DNA from: Serinus canaria
Lineage: Eukaryota; Chordata; Aves; Passeriformes; Fringillidae
Direction: 5' to 3'
NCBI RefSeq assembly: GCF_022539315.1
Contig: NC_066337.1
Location: 5,297,930-5,361,929, forward strand
Length of the DNA: 64,000 bases
Position numbers and translations under genes: made by a program. Within the stretch, counting starts at the first letter, position 1. Each line of letters begins with the position of its first letter. The notes beneath the pieces are model-generated. The model was not told where the DNA came from. It worked only from the letters and a program-made list of their open reading frames with translations, and searched no databases. Below are positions 32,521-43,300 of the stretch, piece by piece.

Positions 32521-33950
32521 GAAAGTCATGGAAAAGTTTGTTGCAAAAATGTAAACATCAGAAGGCTTAAAAGAACTTTAAAAACCAAGGTGACAGGATT
32601 CCTCTGCAGGAATCTGATGGTGACAGCCAAATATTGGGGTGGAAAAGGTGAAATTCTGCTTTTTGTGCTGTTTGTGGATGGCTCTGCTCTCAGACCCAGC
32701 AGAGCCAGGCACAGCTCGGTGCTGCCAGGGATGGAAAAGGTGAAATTCTTCTCCTTTTCATGGGTTTGATCTCACAGCCACCACAGCTCGGTGGCAGCCT
32801 GAGATCCCAAATCCCTGCTGAGGCTCAGCTGTGCCCAGCTCCAAGGACAATTTTTGCTGCCTGGGCATTGCAGGAGCAGAGCTGAAGGGCACTGGCACCA
32901 CCAGGGCTGTGTGGAGGCTGAGGCTTTGTAAAGCTCAGCTTTTCCTGCTGCTGGAGCTGGGCTTTGCCCAGAGGGATGAGTTGCAAGGGGAGAGCTCGTT
33001 CTGTGCCAGGGCAATGCAGCAATCCCTGCTGACCAAGCAGCAGCCTCTGCCTGCAGGAGCAGCTCCTTCCCCAGCTCCAACCTTTGCTGGGCTTCCCCTG
33101 GAAATGCAAAACCCTGTCAGGAATCTTTGGGGTGAAGGAAAGGACACCCCAACCCCACCCAGAGCCCCAAAGTGATGGCACAGCTCTGCAGGTGCCCACA
33201 AACACCCCGAGGTGTGCCAGTGACAGGCACTGAGGGGACATTGCACATTTCTGCTGCCAGGCTCCTCTCCCAGCCCTGAGCTTTGGGTAAAACTGCCCCG
33301 AGGAAACAGAGCCAGCATTACCCCAGCATCAGGACAAGGAGAGCAGCCCCCATCACCCACGGGGCTGAGGGGTCCCAGGGGATGAAAACACCCCCGGGGA
33401 GCAGCTCTGGCTCAGTGATTATCACTAAATTCAGCCCCACAGAGCCCAGGCAGCTCTGAGCTCTCTGCATTATGTGCAGCCCCATCCCCTGAACATCCTT
33501 TGTGCCCTCTCCATTCCAGCCACATTCTGGAGATAAAACCTCAGCTCAGCCTAACCAATAGAATCCATCAGCTTCTCCAGATTCTGAAAATCCCCTCCAA
33601 GGAACTTTTATCCAGTCTCCCCTGCCAGCACCCCAAACTGCAGCTGCTTTGCAGTGGGTTTTGCCTCTCAGAGCTTTGGCTGCAGCAGAGCTGAGCCCAG
33701 TCATGTGCTGGTGGCCTCTGCTGGGATGCAGAACTGAGGCTGGCATTAAATCACAGCCACTGCCCTTGGGAGCAGTCACCCTGCAGCTGGAGGAGGGGAC
33801 AGACCCCACCCGGGGCCAGCAGGGTGCCAGGGTCCCTTTGCAGGTGCCTGGCACCCGCCCCAGAGTGGCATTTCCCCAGCAGGTCACTGCAGCTGGGGCT
33901 GCTGCTCTTGCAATCCCTGTTTTCTGCAGCTTCTCCTGCACCCAGCCCGG
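32521..33950. other. Unique sequence, no feature supported
   Basis: No gene recognised. The rounded composition and overlapping short frames on both strands are consistent with non-coding DNA. Confidence 0.5.
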
Positions 33951-34687
33951 TGTCCCAGTGGATTTGTGTCCCCTCCAGGTGGTTTTGTGTCTCCTCCAAG
34001 TGTCCCCTCCAGGTGTCCCAATGGATCTGTGCCCCTTTCAGGTGTCCCACTGGATGTCCCACTGGATTTGTGTCCCCTCCTTGTGCCCCCTCCAGGTGTC
34101 CCCTCCAGCGTCCTGGTGGATTTGTGCCCCCTCCAGGTGTCCCAGTGGATTTGTGCCCGCTCCAGGTGTCCCAGTGGATTTCTGTCCCCTCCAGGTGTCC
34201 CAGTGGATTTGTGTCCCCTCCAGGTGTCCCAGTGGATCTGTGCCCCCTCCAGGTGTCCCAGTGGATTTGTGCCCGCTCCAGGTGTCCCAGTGGATTTCTG
34301 TCCCCTCCAGGTGTCCCAGTGGATTTGTGTCCCCTCCAGGTGTCCCAGTGGATCTGTGCCCCCTCCAGGTGTCCCAGTGGATCTGTGTCCCCTCCAGGTG
34401 TCCCAGTGGATCTGTGTCCCCTCCAGGTGTCCCAGTGGATCTGTGCCCCCTCCAGGTGTCCCAGTGGATTTCTGTCCCCTCCAGGTGTCCCAGTGGATCT
34501 GTGTCCCCTCCAGGTGTCCCAGTGGATTTGTGTCCCCTCCAGGTGTCCCAGTGGATCTGTGCCCCCTCCAGGTGTCCCAGTGGATCTGTGTCCCCTCCAG
34601 GTGTCCCAGTGGATCTGTGCCCCCTCCAGGTGTCCCAGTGGATTTCTGTCCCCTCCAGGTGTCCCAGTGGATCTGTGTCCCCTCCAG
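33951..34687 (+). repeat. 29-bp minisatellite, about 25 copies
   Basis: The unit is TGTCCCAGTGGAT(T/C)TGTG(C/T) plus CCCCTCCAGG, 29 bp long. Units differ mainly at TTTGTG/TCTGTG/TTTCTG and CCC/TCC/CGC. The first ~170 bp are irregular and later units are near-identical. Because 29 leaves remainder 2 on division by three, one array shows three open + frames and open - frames carrying the same peptide repeat in rotated phase. These long frames are therefore not genes. Confidence 0.96.
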
Positions 34688-36148
34688 CCCCTCCTGACCC
34701 AGCGCACAAAATTCAAAGTCCCCTCTACATCACCCTGAGCTATTCCACACTTGAGATCTCCAGCAGAAATCACTTCCAGCTCCTCCAGCTCCAGTTTCCT
34801 GGGATTATTTCCCTGCAGGGTCCCAGCAGAGCCCCCTCCTCCCCCACCACTGAGGGCTGCCTGAGGACAGTGCAGGTGGAGCAGCCAAGCCCTTCCCTCT
34901 GCTCACCTCACAGCTATTTCAGGTTTGAACATCCTCCTCTAAGAATAAACTCATCATAATAATCCTCCCCTAATCATAAACTCATCCCTGCTCTCTGTGC
35001 TGAGCTCCTGCCTCGTCCTCCAAGGGCTGAGTGGGGACTTTGGCCAGGTGGGGACGAGGTGACAGCTGCTGCTGACTCATGGTGGGGCTGGTGCTGCAGG
35101 GACACTTTGTTCCCTCTCCCAAAATCAGCCAATTTGCACAAAAATCCAAGAACTGATGAGGCAAAGGAGTGCTTGTACAGCCACTGCTGGAGTCCCTTTC
35201 CAGCACTCCTCCCCTCCCTTTTTATTTTATTTTAAATTGCAATGGAAAGCTGAGAAGGTCAGCTCGTTTTTACAGGCATAAATTAGACTCATTATTTGTT
35301 AAAAAGTCGGACTTGGAATGAAAAAGGGAATTTGCTGAGGAAAAATAAAAACATTAATGAGATCTAAGAATTATTAACTGGTCTGGGAAGGAGAGAAAAG
35401 GGAATTTAGGAGTGTTAATTAAAGATAACGGGCTCCAGTGCAGGAATGGGGACACTGCAAGGATACTCAGAGGGGACCAGTTCTCATGGCTTGGGTTTTT
35501 TTCCTGAGCTTGTCCAACTGGGGAGGATTTGATGAATTATTTGTGTGTGTGGGGCACAGGAGAGGATTTGGAAGGGAATATCTGGGGCCTGAAGAGGAAG
35601 GAACAGAAGGAACAACTATTCCATGTTATTCTGTACTGACTTTTATCAGCTCTGCTTTGCTTCCCTGAATTTTTTCTATGCCTGGAGCAGCAAACTTCTA
35701 TCCCCAAAAATACATAATTCCCTTCCCAAATGTGAAAAGTTTGGGAAGGGAATTATCCAGAGAATGTTCCAGTGTTCTCCTGTCCCAAATCAATGCAGGC
35801 ATCCCCCTGAAATCTCCCTGCCCTTTTCACTGAGTGCTGCCTCTTTTTTTCCTCCTTTTTTCCTCCCTTTTCCCCTCTCCCTCCCAGCTCCAGTAAATCT
35901 GAGTGAAGCATTAAACAAAAACTCCTCTAAAAAAGGGAGGAGTGTCCCAAAAAAGGGACAGCAGTGTAATTCCACAGCTGTTTAAAGTGGACCCACAAAG
36001 GTCAAGTTTAATATCAGGGAGATGAGATTTCACCTGCCTGCAGCTGGCACTCAGAGGAGCTCTCCCAAGGAATGCTCCGTGCTCCTCCCCTTCCCAGGGA
36101 ACATTCCAGAGCCTGGCACCCCCATCCCAAAATCAGGAAGGAGCAGCC
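34688..36148. other. Unique sequence; candidate regulatory block at 35240-35430
   Basis: No gene recognised. The AT-rich block 35240-35430 has AATTAGACTCATTATTTG, ACATTAATGAGATC and TTAATTAA (35415-35422) without tandem structure. It may be a conserved element, but this is unverified. Confidence 0.35.
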
Positions 36149-36200
36149 TGGGGTGGTGGGGGTGTCCCTGCCCATGGAGCTGGATGAGCTCTGAGTGCCC
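36149..36200 (+). mobile_element. CR1 LINE 3'-end fragment, very short
   Basis: GGGGTGTCCCTGCCCATGG followed by AGCTGGATGAGCTC matches the CR1 tail words GTCCCTGCCCATGGCAGG and GGAACTGGATGATC with a small internal deletion. The fragment is too short for a family call. Confidence 0.5.
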
Positions 36201-37321
36201 CAGAGAGGAGAGAAATGTTTTTAGACCTCAAGAGATGGGTAAATTGGACACGGGGAGCACCAGCAGATAAGTTCAACCCTTTTTTCTAAAGGATAAAAAA
36301 TTTGCTGTTCTCTGTCTCAGCCTCCCCTGGTGACCATCCCCAACCTGTAAAATAAAACCAGACCCATGGCTGAGTTTTTCCCCTCATTCCTGCCTGCACC
36401 TGGAGAATATTGGGAATATTCTGTTGGGAATTCCATGCTCAGGCTGCAACTCACCAGCAGGATGAAATTCCCCAAACCCTTCCACAGAAACCCCTCCAAA
36501 GCTCACTGGCAACTCATTCCCCCACCAGCCAATATTTCCCAGCATTTGTAGCTAGCTGAAATGAAAAAAACAAAATTAAAAAAAAGCAGGGAAAGCCACA
36601 AAAATCCAGGAGATGTTGGGAAGAGCTGAAGCCCTGACATTTTGTGGCTGGCTTAGACACAAACCTCATTTGCCATCATCCTCTCTTTGTGCCCAGCAGC
36701 TCTGCTAGAAGGCTCAGAAAGCCTTGCAAGCAGGTGGAGGGAAAAGAACTCTTCCTCAGGGAAATTTTCTTCCTGACCCTGATTAATTGGAAGCTGCCTG
36801 GTGCCCTGGAGCATGGAGAGGAGGAAACCAAAGGCAGACAGAAAAGGTGCCCAGGGGAAGCAGCAGGTACCTGCCAGCTGACAAACTGGGCCTTGAAGTG
36901 TAAACCAGCCTGCAAGGGGATCTAAAAGCAGTTTAAAGTCTAGTTCCCTGCCACAAACACAAGACTCTTTCCTCCCTGGGAATCAAAGAGCCTCTCCTGG
37001 GCTGAATTTCATTTCCTCTGTACTGAAAATTAATCGTGGTGGTAAAGACAAGGAGGAGCTGCAGGTTCCTGCCACTCCAGGGCTGCTCTGCACCATCCCA
37101 GGGACAGGAAAAGGTTTCAAATCACAGAAAATTCGGGGAGTTAGAGAGAAAGCTAGGCTTAGTCAGCCCTGGGAAAATGTTAAAGGTGGGACCTGGGAAA
37201 TGTCAGGCCTTGTGTTTGCCAGATCAGGTGAAACTGCCCCTGTGTAGTCGGTGTGTGATAAATGATGTAACTGTGAGATGTCATTAGATATAATTATTGT
37301 TTAAAGAATCATGAGCAACTG
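36201..37321. other. Unique sequence, nothing identified
   Basis: No gene or repeat recognised. An A-rich patch lies at 36562-36585. Confidence 0.5.
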
Positions 37322-38010
37322 TGTCAGGGCTTGGAGGGGGATCAGGAGAAATCCATGCTTGGATGGAATCAATGTCTACAATAGAACAATCTTTCATAAT
37401 TAAGTTATATAACTTTATTACTTATTATTATGTTATTAAATATTGTTATATTTACTTGTTATAAGTTATTAAATTATTATAAGTTATAACTTATTAGAAG
37501 TTAATAACTTATTAGAAGATATTGACTTATTAGAAGTTATTGACTTATTATAAGTTATATAAGAATTAATATTATGTTATACAACAATAGAATATAACTT
37601 AATATCATATTATAATTATTTATATATTTATATTTATATTTATATTTATATTTATATTTATATTTATATTTATATTTATATTTATATTTATATTTATATT
37701 TATATTTATATTTATATTTATGTTATACCAAACTAAAGAATACAGAAGGGATATTGACTCAATGCTAAAAAGATAATAATGAAAACTCCTGACTCTCTCC
37801 AGAGTCCCAACACAGCTTGGCCCCAGATGGCCAAAGAGTCAAAACAATTCCCATGAAACCAGTGAAACAATCTCCAGCCACATTCCAAAGCAGCGAAACA
37901 CAGGAGAAGCAAATGAGATAAAATTGTTTTCCTTTTTTCTCTGAGGCTTCTCAGCTTCCCAGGAGAAGAATCCTGGGCCAAGGGATTTTTCAGGGAACAG
38001 GAATGTGCCA
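37322..38010 (-). mobile_element. Probable ERV LTR, minus strand, with internal AT expansion
   Basis: Read on the minus strand it begins TGGCACATTCC, runs through CCCTGAAAAATCCCTTGGCC, TTCTCCTGGGAAGCTGAGAA and GCCTCAGAG, and later AGAGAGTCAGGAGTTTTCAT. It passes an AT-rich middle and ends CCAAGCCCTGACA. The start matches the start region of the other LTRs here (AAATCCCTTGGCCAGGATC at 30.7 kb). Ends are TG...CA. Flanking hexamers CAACTG and CCCCTG agree at four of six bases, so a decayed target duplication is possible but weak. The AT segment is swollen by about 300 bp of simple repeats (37390-37722). Confidence 0.68.
37390..37722. repeat. AT-rich simple repeat: TTATAAG/TTATTAGAAG units and (ATTTAT)n
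   Basis: TTATTAGAAGTTA/TTGACTTATTA words (37400-37560) are followed by about 17 hexamers of ATTTAT at 37616-37722. It lies wholly inside the minus-strand LTR at 37322-38010, in the position of that family's AT-rich R/U3 boundary. Confidence 0.93.
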
Positions 38011-38892
38011 CCCCTGCTCCTCTGCGCCAGGCCCGGGTTTTTCCCAGCCAATGCCCCACTCTCCATCCCCCCAGGGCCCAGCAGCAGAGGAGTTAAAGCT
38101 GATCAATAGCGGAGGAGCAGCTCCAGGGGCCTGGTTCGCAGCCATCCATCAGCACCATTTACATGAGAGCTGTCAGGCTGCAAATAGAAAGCCAGGCGAT
38201 GTGAAACAATCCTGTCTGAAGGTTTTTAGCACTCCTTACAAATTGCTGCCGTGAATAACTTGTTGCCTGTATTTATCCCTTTTCAAATTGTCTCTTAGCT
38301 ACACTCATCCATCTTCATTCCTCCCCGCCTGCTCCAGACACTCTCGGCTGCTGCCTCATTATTTTACATTTGTGCGCTTGGCTCAGGCTGGCAGAGCAGC
38401 CCCAGGAGCGCAGATCCATCCCCGGGGCGATGCCACCGGGCTTTTGGTGGCCCTTCACACCTTCCCCCTCATCCCTGTGAGGGATCTAAGCCTTGGCACC
38501 AGCACACCTCCACCCCAGCCAGGACAACATCCCTAAAATCAGAACTCCTGCTCCCCAACCCAGAGATTCTCGCTCTCCTCACTCAGAGCTCTCTGCAGGG
38601 ATGGGCTGGGAGATGCCTGAGATCTCAGCAAAGCTCAGTTTGTCCTTCCAGTGACAGCAGTGACAACTCCTCTGCTGAAGCCCTCAACTCCCTCATGTTC
38701 CCGTGCCAGTGGCACCAGACATGACAGATATTCCAGCACGGATATTCCAGCCTGGAGGGGCACCCAGAGCCCCTTGGAACAGGAGATTGCAAATCAGAGC
38801 TGCCACAGGGAGCAGACACCACACTTGGAGGAGCTTCAGCTCCAGCTCTGCTCCATCACCACGCAGGCAGCTGCTGAGAGTGTGCCTCCACC
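38011..38892. other. Unique sequence; candidate regulatory block at 38095-38290
   Basis: No gene recognised. The block 38095-38290 has the look of a conserved element. It includes CAGCCATCCATCAGCACCAT, TTACATGAGAGCTGTCAGG, AAACAATCCTGTCTG (ACAAT at 38206-38210), TTACAAATTGCTGCCG and TTGCCTGTATTTATCCC. It is non-repetitive, retains CpGs and has an information-rich mixed composition. Alignment to other birds would decide. Confidence 0.4.
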
Positions 38893-38992
38893 AGATTTCT
38901 ATTCCAATTTTCTATTCCAGATTTCTATTCCAGTTTTCTATTCCAGTTTCCTATTCCAATTTTCTATTCCAGCTTTCTATTCCTGTTTTCTC
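38893..38992 (+). repeat. 14-16-bp tandem repeat, about seven copies
   Basis: ATTTCTATTCCA, GTTTTCTATTCCA and ATTTTCTATTCC variants follow each other, then a last unit CTGTTTTCTCAC. Confidence 0.88.
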
Positions 38993-39020
38993 ACTGCTCC
39001 CTCTCTCAGGAATGCTGTCA

Positions 39021-39171
39021 CCCATCCATCCATCCATCCATCCATCCATCCATCCATCCATCCATCCATCCATCCATCCATCCATCCATCCATCCATCCA
39101 TCCATCCATCCATCCATCCATCCATCCATCCATCCATCCCTCCCTCCATCCCTCCATCCATCCATCCATCC
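39021..39171 (+). repeat. (CATC)n tetranucleotide array
   Basis: About 30 uninterrupted CATC units, then a few CCTC interruptions near 39139-39158. The unit is the reverse complement of the GGAT unit of the 18-kb array. Frames over it read Pro-Ser-Ile-His or Trp-Met-Asp-Gly and are artefacts. Confidence 0.97.
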
Positions 39172-40799
39172 CCAAACCCTTCCATTGAGCACACACCTTC
39201 ACCCCCAGTTTCTCTCCCACCCCTGCACATTTTAAACCCCTCCAAATCCAATCTCTTGCTTCTCCCATGCTCCAGCTTTTCCCTCTCTCCTTCTTTTGCC
39301 AGCCTCAGATGCATTCCCCACTCCACACCTCCAAAGCACTGCTCTCCCTAATTTGTACTCTGCCTGCCTCACTTTTATTTGCCTCTGAAAAGCCTTCAAG
39401 TGGCAGCGTTTGTGTGAGAGATGCTGTCCAAAATAAACTGATATTGTGCCATAAATCCCAGCTGAGATAGGTGCAGAATTACAGCCCACGAGGAGGTGCT
39501 TGGAGAGCTCCTGCTTTTCTGGAGGAGGGAAAGAACCATTCCCTGCTCAAAAGTGTGGCTGGGATTATTTGAGTGGTCAGGCTCTCAGGGCTTGGCTCTT
39601 CAAACCCATAACTCCTAAGGTCAGGTTTTGTTAAAACCACGCACAAATCAAACCCCCAAAGCCCTGGAGAATCTCTGGAGCTGTTACAGGAGAGGTCCCA
39701 GACAAAACAGCAGCAACCCCAAAATTCCCAAATAACCTCTGTAATCCTGGGATGCAGCAGGATGGGGAAATTTTCTGACAGAAATACAAAATATCCCTAG
39801 AAAATAAATCATTTCAGAATAACCAGCAGCGTTTAATCCAAGCAAATGAACGACTGAATTTTAATTTCATAAATAAGAGAGATATTTTGAACTGCATGTA
39901 AGAAAATAAAGTGCACTGCTGCTGACACCGGGAGAAATAAATTCTTTTCTTGTTCCCCAGCAGCTTAAAAGCTGTCAATTAGCAAATCCCTATGCAAATG
40001 TGCTCCAACTTGACAGGCAGAGCTCCAAAACAGTGATAACACCACGGGAAAAATGCACCAAACCCCACAATATTTACAGGAAGCAGTGACACCAGGTAAA
40101 TATTTTCATATGCTGTAAACTGCATAGGTTTAAAGAGTTCTCAGCATTGCTTTTAATGTGATTAAAGGGAGGGGGAAAAAGGCAATGTGCAAATAAATTG
40201 CTAAAAAAAAGTGAAAAATGGGAGGTTCAGACAACTGAGTGTCAGAGAGGAGAGTGCTGAATCAATAAATTGTGATCTCAGAGGCAGAATTCACTTGCCC
40301 TTTAGCCAAAGTTGGGACCTATTCACTGCCTGATTTGGTGGTCACTTCCCAGAGCACTAAATCAAGGCTGGGATTTGTTAATTCTGGCATTTTGCTGAGC
40401 TCAGGCCCAGCCAAAAGGCACCAGATGGGCACAGGGGGGGATCCTGAGCACAGCAAACCAGAGGGAACACTTTGGTGCTCACTTGCAGAGTTGGTGTTTT
40501 GCTTTATTGGCTTTAAATTGTTGTTCTGGGCAGGGAGAAGAGAAGAAAAGGAGAAAATCTCTCCTGGCACGTGGAGTTGGGTGGTAACTCAGCCCCAAAA
40601 AAAAGCCCAGAAAAATAAAAAGATGCAGCAGCAAAAAAATATTTATGGCCAACAAAATCAGGGGCTCCAAAAAGCCCCACTGGGCTTGGGCTCTTCCCTC
40701 TTGTCCATCCCAGCCCTGCTTTGGGGGCTTTGTCAGCCAAGGGATGAAGAGAGCAGAGCTGGGACCAGGTCAGGCTGGTCTGAAACCTCAGGCGGGGTC
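39172..40799. other. Unique sequence; candidate regulatory block at 39780-40290
   Basis: No gene recognised. The part 39780-40290 is AT-rich and non-repetitive, with ATGCAAAT (POU octamer, 39992-39999), TCAATTAGC (39975-39983), GAACTGCATGTAAG and CATATGCTGTAAACTGCATAG. It is a candidate conserved non-coding element on composition alone. Confidence 0.4.
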
Positions 40800-41352
40800 T
40801 ACAGCACCTTCAGGTTCAGCTTAAACCCCACTTCAGGCCAGCTTAAAACCCCCACTGCAAGCAGGCCTAAACCTTTCTTCATGCCAGTCTAAAACCCCAC
40901 TTCAGGCCAGTCTAAAACTCCATTTCAGGCCAGTCTAAAACCCCACTTCAGGCCTGTCTAAGAAAACTTTAGGTTAGTGTAACCTCTGCTTCAGGCCAGG
41001 CTCAAACCCCCGCTGCAGGCCAGCCTAAACGTCCACTTCAATCCGGCCTAACAACGCATCAGGCTGGCCTCAAAACCCCGCTGCAGGCCGGCCTAAAACC
41101 CGGCTTTGGGCCAGCCTAAAAACACAGAAAATGTTGTTCTAAACCCCCACTGCAGGCCGGCCTAAACCCCCACTTCAGGCTGGCCTAAACCCTCACTGCA
41201 GGCCGGCCTAAACCCCCACTGCAGCCTGGACTAAACCCCCACGTCAGGCTGGCCTAAAGCCCCACGTCAGGCTGGCCTAAACCCCCACTTCAGGCTGGCC
41301 TAACAACACCTCACATTGTTCCACTTCAGGCCAGCCTAAAGGCCTCACTTCA
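40800..41352 (+). repeat. Irregular 24-30-bp minisatellite (GGCC-AGCCTAAACCCC-CACTTCA)
   Basis: About 20 units of CACTTCAGGCCAG(T/C)CTAAA plus ACCCC, varying in length. Several units carry the perfect palindrome AGGCCGGCCT (41085-41094, 41154-41163), so parts of the array can form short hairpins. The central copies retain more CpG than the flanks. Confidence 0.92.
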
Positions 41353-42691
41353 CCAACACAGGCCTTCCCCAGAAAAAGAATTTTGACTTTTTGGGGCAGG
41401 ACAGGCCGTGCCCTCTCATCCCCTGGACTGCCAGGGGGGTTCAGTTGATTTTTGCCTCATCTGACCCTGAGCTCTTGCTAAAATTCACCCCTGGGGAGGG
41501 CTCAAAGCAGAGCAGGCAGTGAAACATCCCAGCAAGGCTTCCCTTGGTAACAATTCCAGCAAAAGTGCATTTCCTGAGCAGCTGGATCACTGAATCCACA
41601 CCTGGGACACAACAGGCTCATCTCCTGAAAACACCCCTTTCCTTTAGGTATTTCTTCTTGTATCATTTTGCCAGAGCAGGAAGAAATTTGATGGAAAGCA
41701 AGCCTTGATACTAAAATATTTTTATTCTCCCTTTATTTGCTGTTGAGGCAGAAGATGCTTTAGTTCAGCTTTTTTATTCTTTTTTTTTTTCCAGACACAA
41801 TTTGGAGTTACGTTTCCTATAGGAAATGTGTCACCAAAGTTTTGCTGGCAGCTTCTCCACGAGCGCACAGAGGGCCCTAAAAACAGGAGAGCAAAGCAAT
41901 TCCCTGCAAGTCAGGCTCCATCCCTGCCCACCTTTTGCCTCATTAGAAGAGAGGAGGTTCTGAGCCTGGCCCAGGGTTTTACAGCAGCTCTCAATTACCC
42001 CCTGTACATTTTAAACACTTCCCAATGACTTGGGCCACCTCTCCACATCCATGTGGGGCTGGGAAGTCCTTCCCAAATTCCAAAAAGCAATCCAGGGAAT
42101 AACAGCAGCCTGCTGCATTTCTAGGGACAGAGATGGGGATTTTTACTCCCTAATAAAACATCACTGCCTTCCCCAGCCCAGCTTTCTCTGGATGTGGCTC
42201 TGGCTCACTCACTAATGATTATTATCCCTCCTAGCAGCCACTGGGAAGATTCCAGTTTGGTTCTGCAGGGATATTTATTACCCAGGCTGCCCTTTGATCC
42301 TGTTTAGTCTAATTGAGGCTGGCACACGGCTCAGCCATGCTGAGGGATCTGCCCCATCAAGGATCTTTGCAGACAGATGGAAGTTCCATGATTGCCTCCT
42401 TTTCCCTGCTATTAGAGGAGCTGGGCTCCTTCCCCTGACTCACAATTTAATTACCAGGCATATGGAAACGTCAGGAGCACTGAAGCCAAGGCCCTTGCAC
42501 AGATTTCAGTGCTCATTCCTGTGTCTTCGAGCCACCCCTGTGTCCTTTTTAAAGGCTCAACTCCTAAAAGAGCCCCTTCAACCCCACCCAGAATCAGAGA
42601 TCCCTCGGGGAGATGCTGCTCTGGGTGGGTTCAGTGGAAGCAGCCAGCAAAATTCCCACTCCCACAGGGTGAGGACAGAGGCTGATCCCCT
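41353..42691. other. Unique sequence, nothing identified
   Basis: No gene or transposon recognised. A T-rich run lies at 41767-41790. Confidence 0.5.
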
Positions 42692-43300
42692 TCTCCTGAG
42701 CCCAGTTCCCTTTTCCCCAGCCCAGTTCCCTTTTCCCCAGCCTGACCCTCTTCTCCTGAGCCTGATTCCCTTCTCCTGAGCCTGATTCTCTTTTCCCCAG
42801 CCCCATCCCTTTCTCCTGAACAGAATTCCTATTTCTCCAGCCCAGTTCCCTTTTCCCCGACCCAATTCATTTTTCCCAAGCCTGATCCCCTTTTCCCAAG
42901 CCCAATTCCCTTTTTCTGAGCCTGATTCCCATTTCCCCAGCCCCATTCCCTTCTCTCCAGCCCAATTCCCTTCTCCCAGCCCCATCCCCTCTCCCCACCC
43001 CAATTCCCTTCTCCCCACCCCATTCCCTTCTCCCCAGCCCAGTTCCCTTCTCCCGCCCAGTTCCCTTCTCCCCCCCAGTTCCCTTCTCCCCACCCCAGTT
43101 CCCTTCTCCCCACCCCAATTCCCTTCTCCCCACCCCAATTCCCTTCTCCCCAGCCCCATTCCCCTTCTCCCCACCCCAATTCCCTTCTCCCCACCCCAAT
43201 TCCCTTCTCCCCACCCCAATTCCCTTCTCCCCACCCCAGTTCCCTTCTCCCCAGCCCCATCCCCTTCTCCCCAGCCCCATCCCCTTCTCCCCAGCCCAGC
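42692..43300 (-). repeat. C-rich minisatellite, ~19-22-bp unit, about 28 copies
   Basis: Units read CAGTTCCCTTTTCCCCAGCC at the start and CAATTCCCTTCTCCCCACCC in the core, getting shorter and more homogeneous to the right. On the minus strand every unit has GGGG runs, so the array is a long G-quadruplex-prone tract on that strand. Minus-strand frames read GEKGIGVGRRELGW-type repeats and are artefacts. Confidence 0.95.

Noticed and set aside
33649..34959. Open frames of 436, 304, 243 and 340 codons on both strands
   Set aside because: All follow from the 29-bp minisatellite cycling through phases. Units differ by substitutions without any synonymous bias that I can see.
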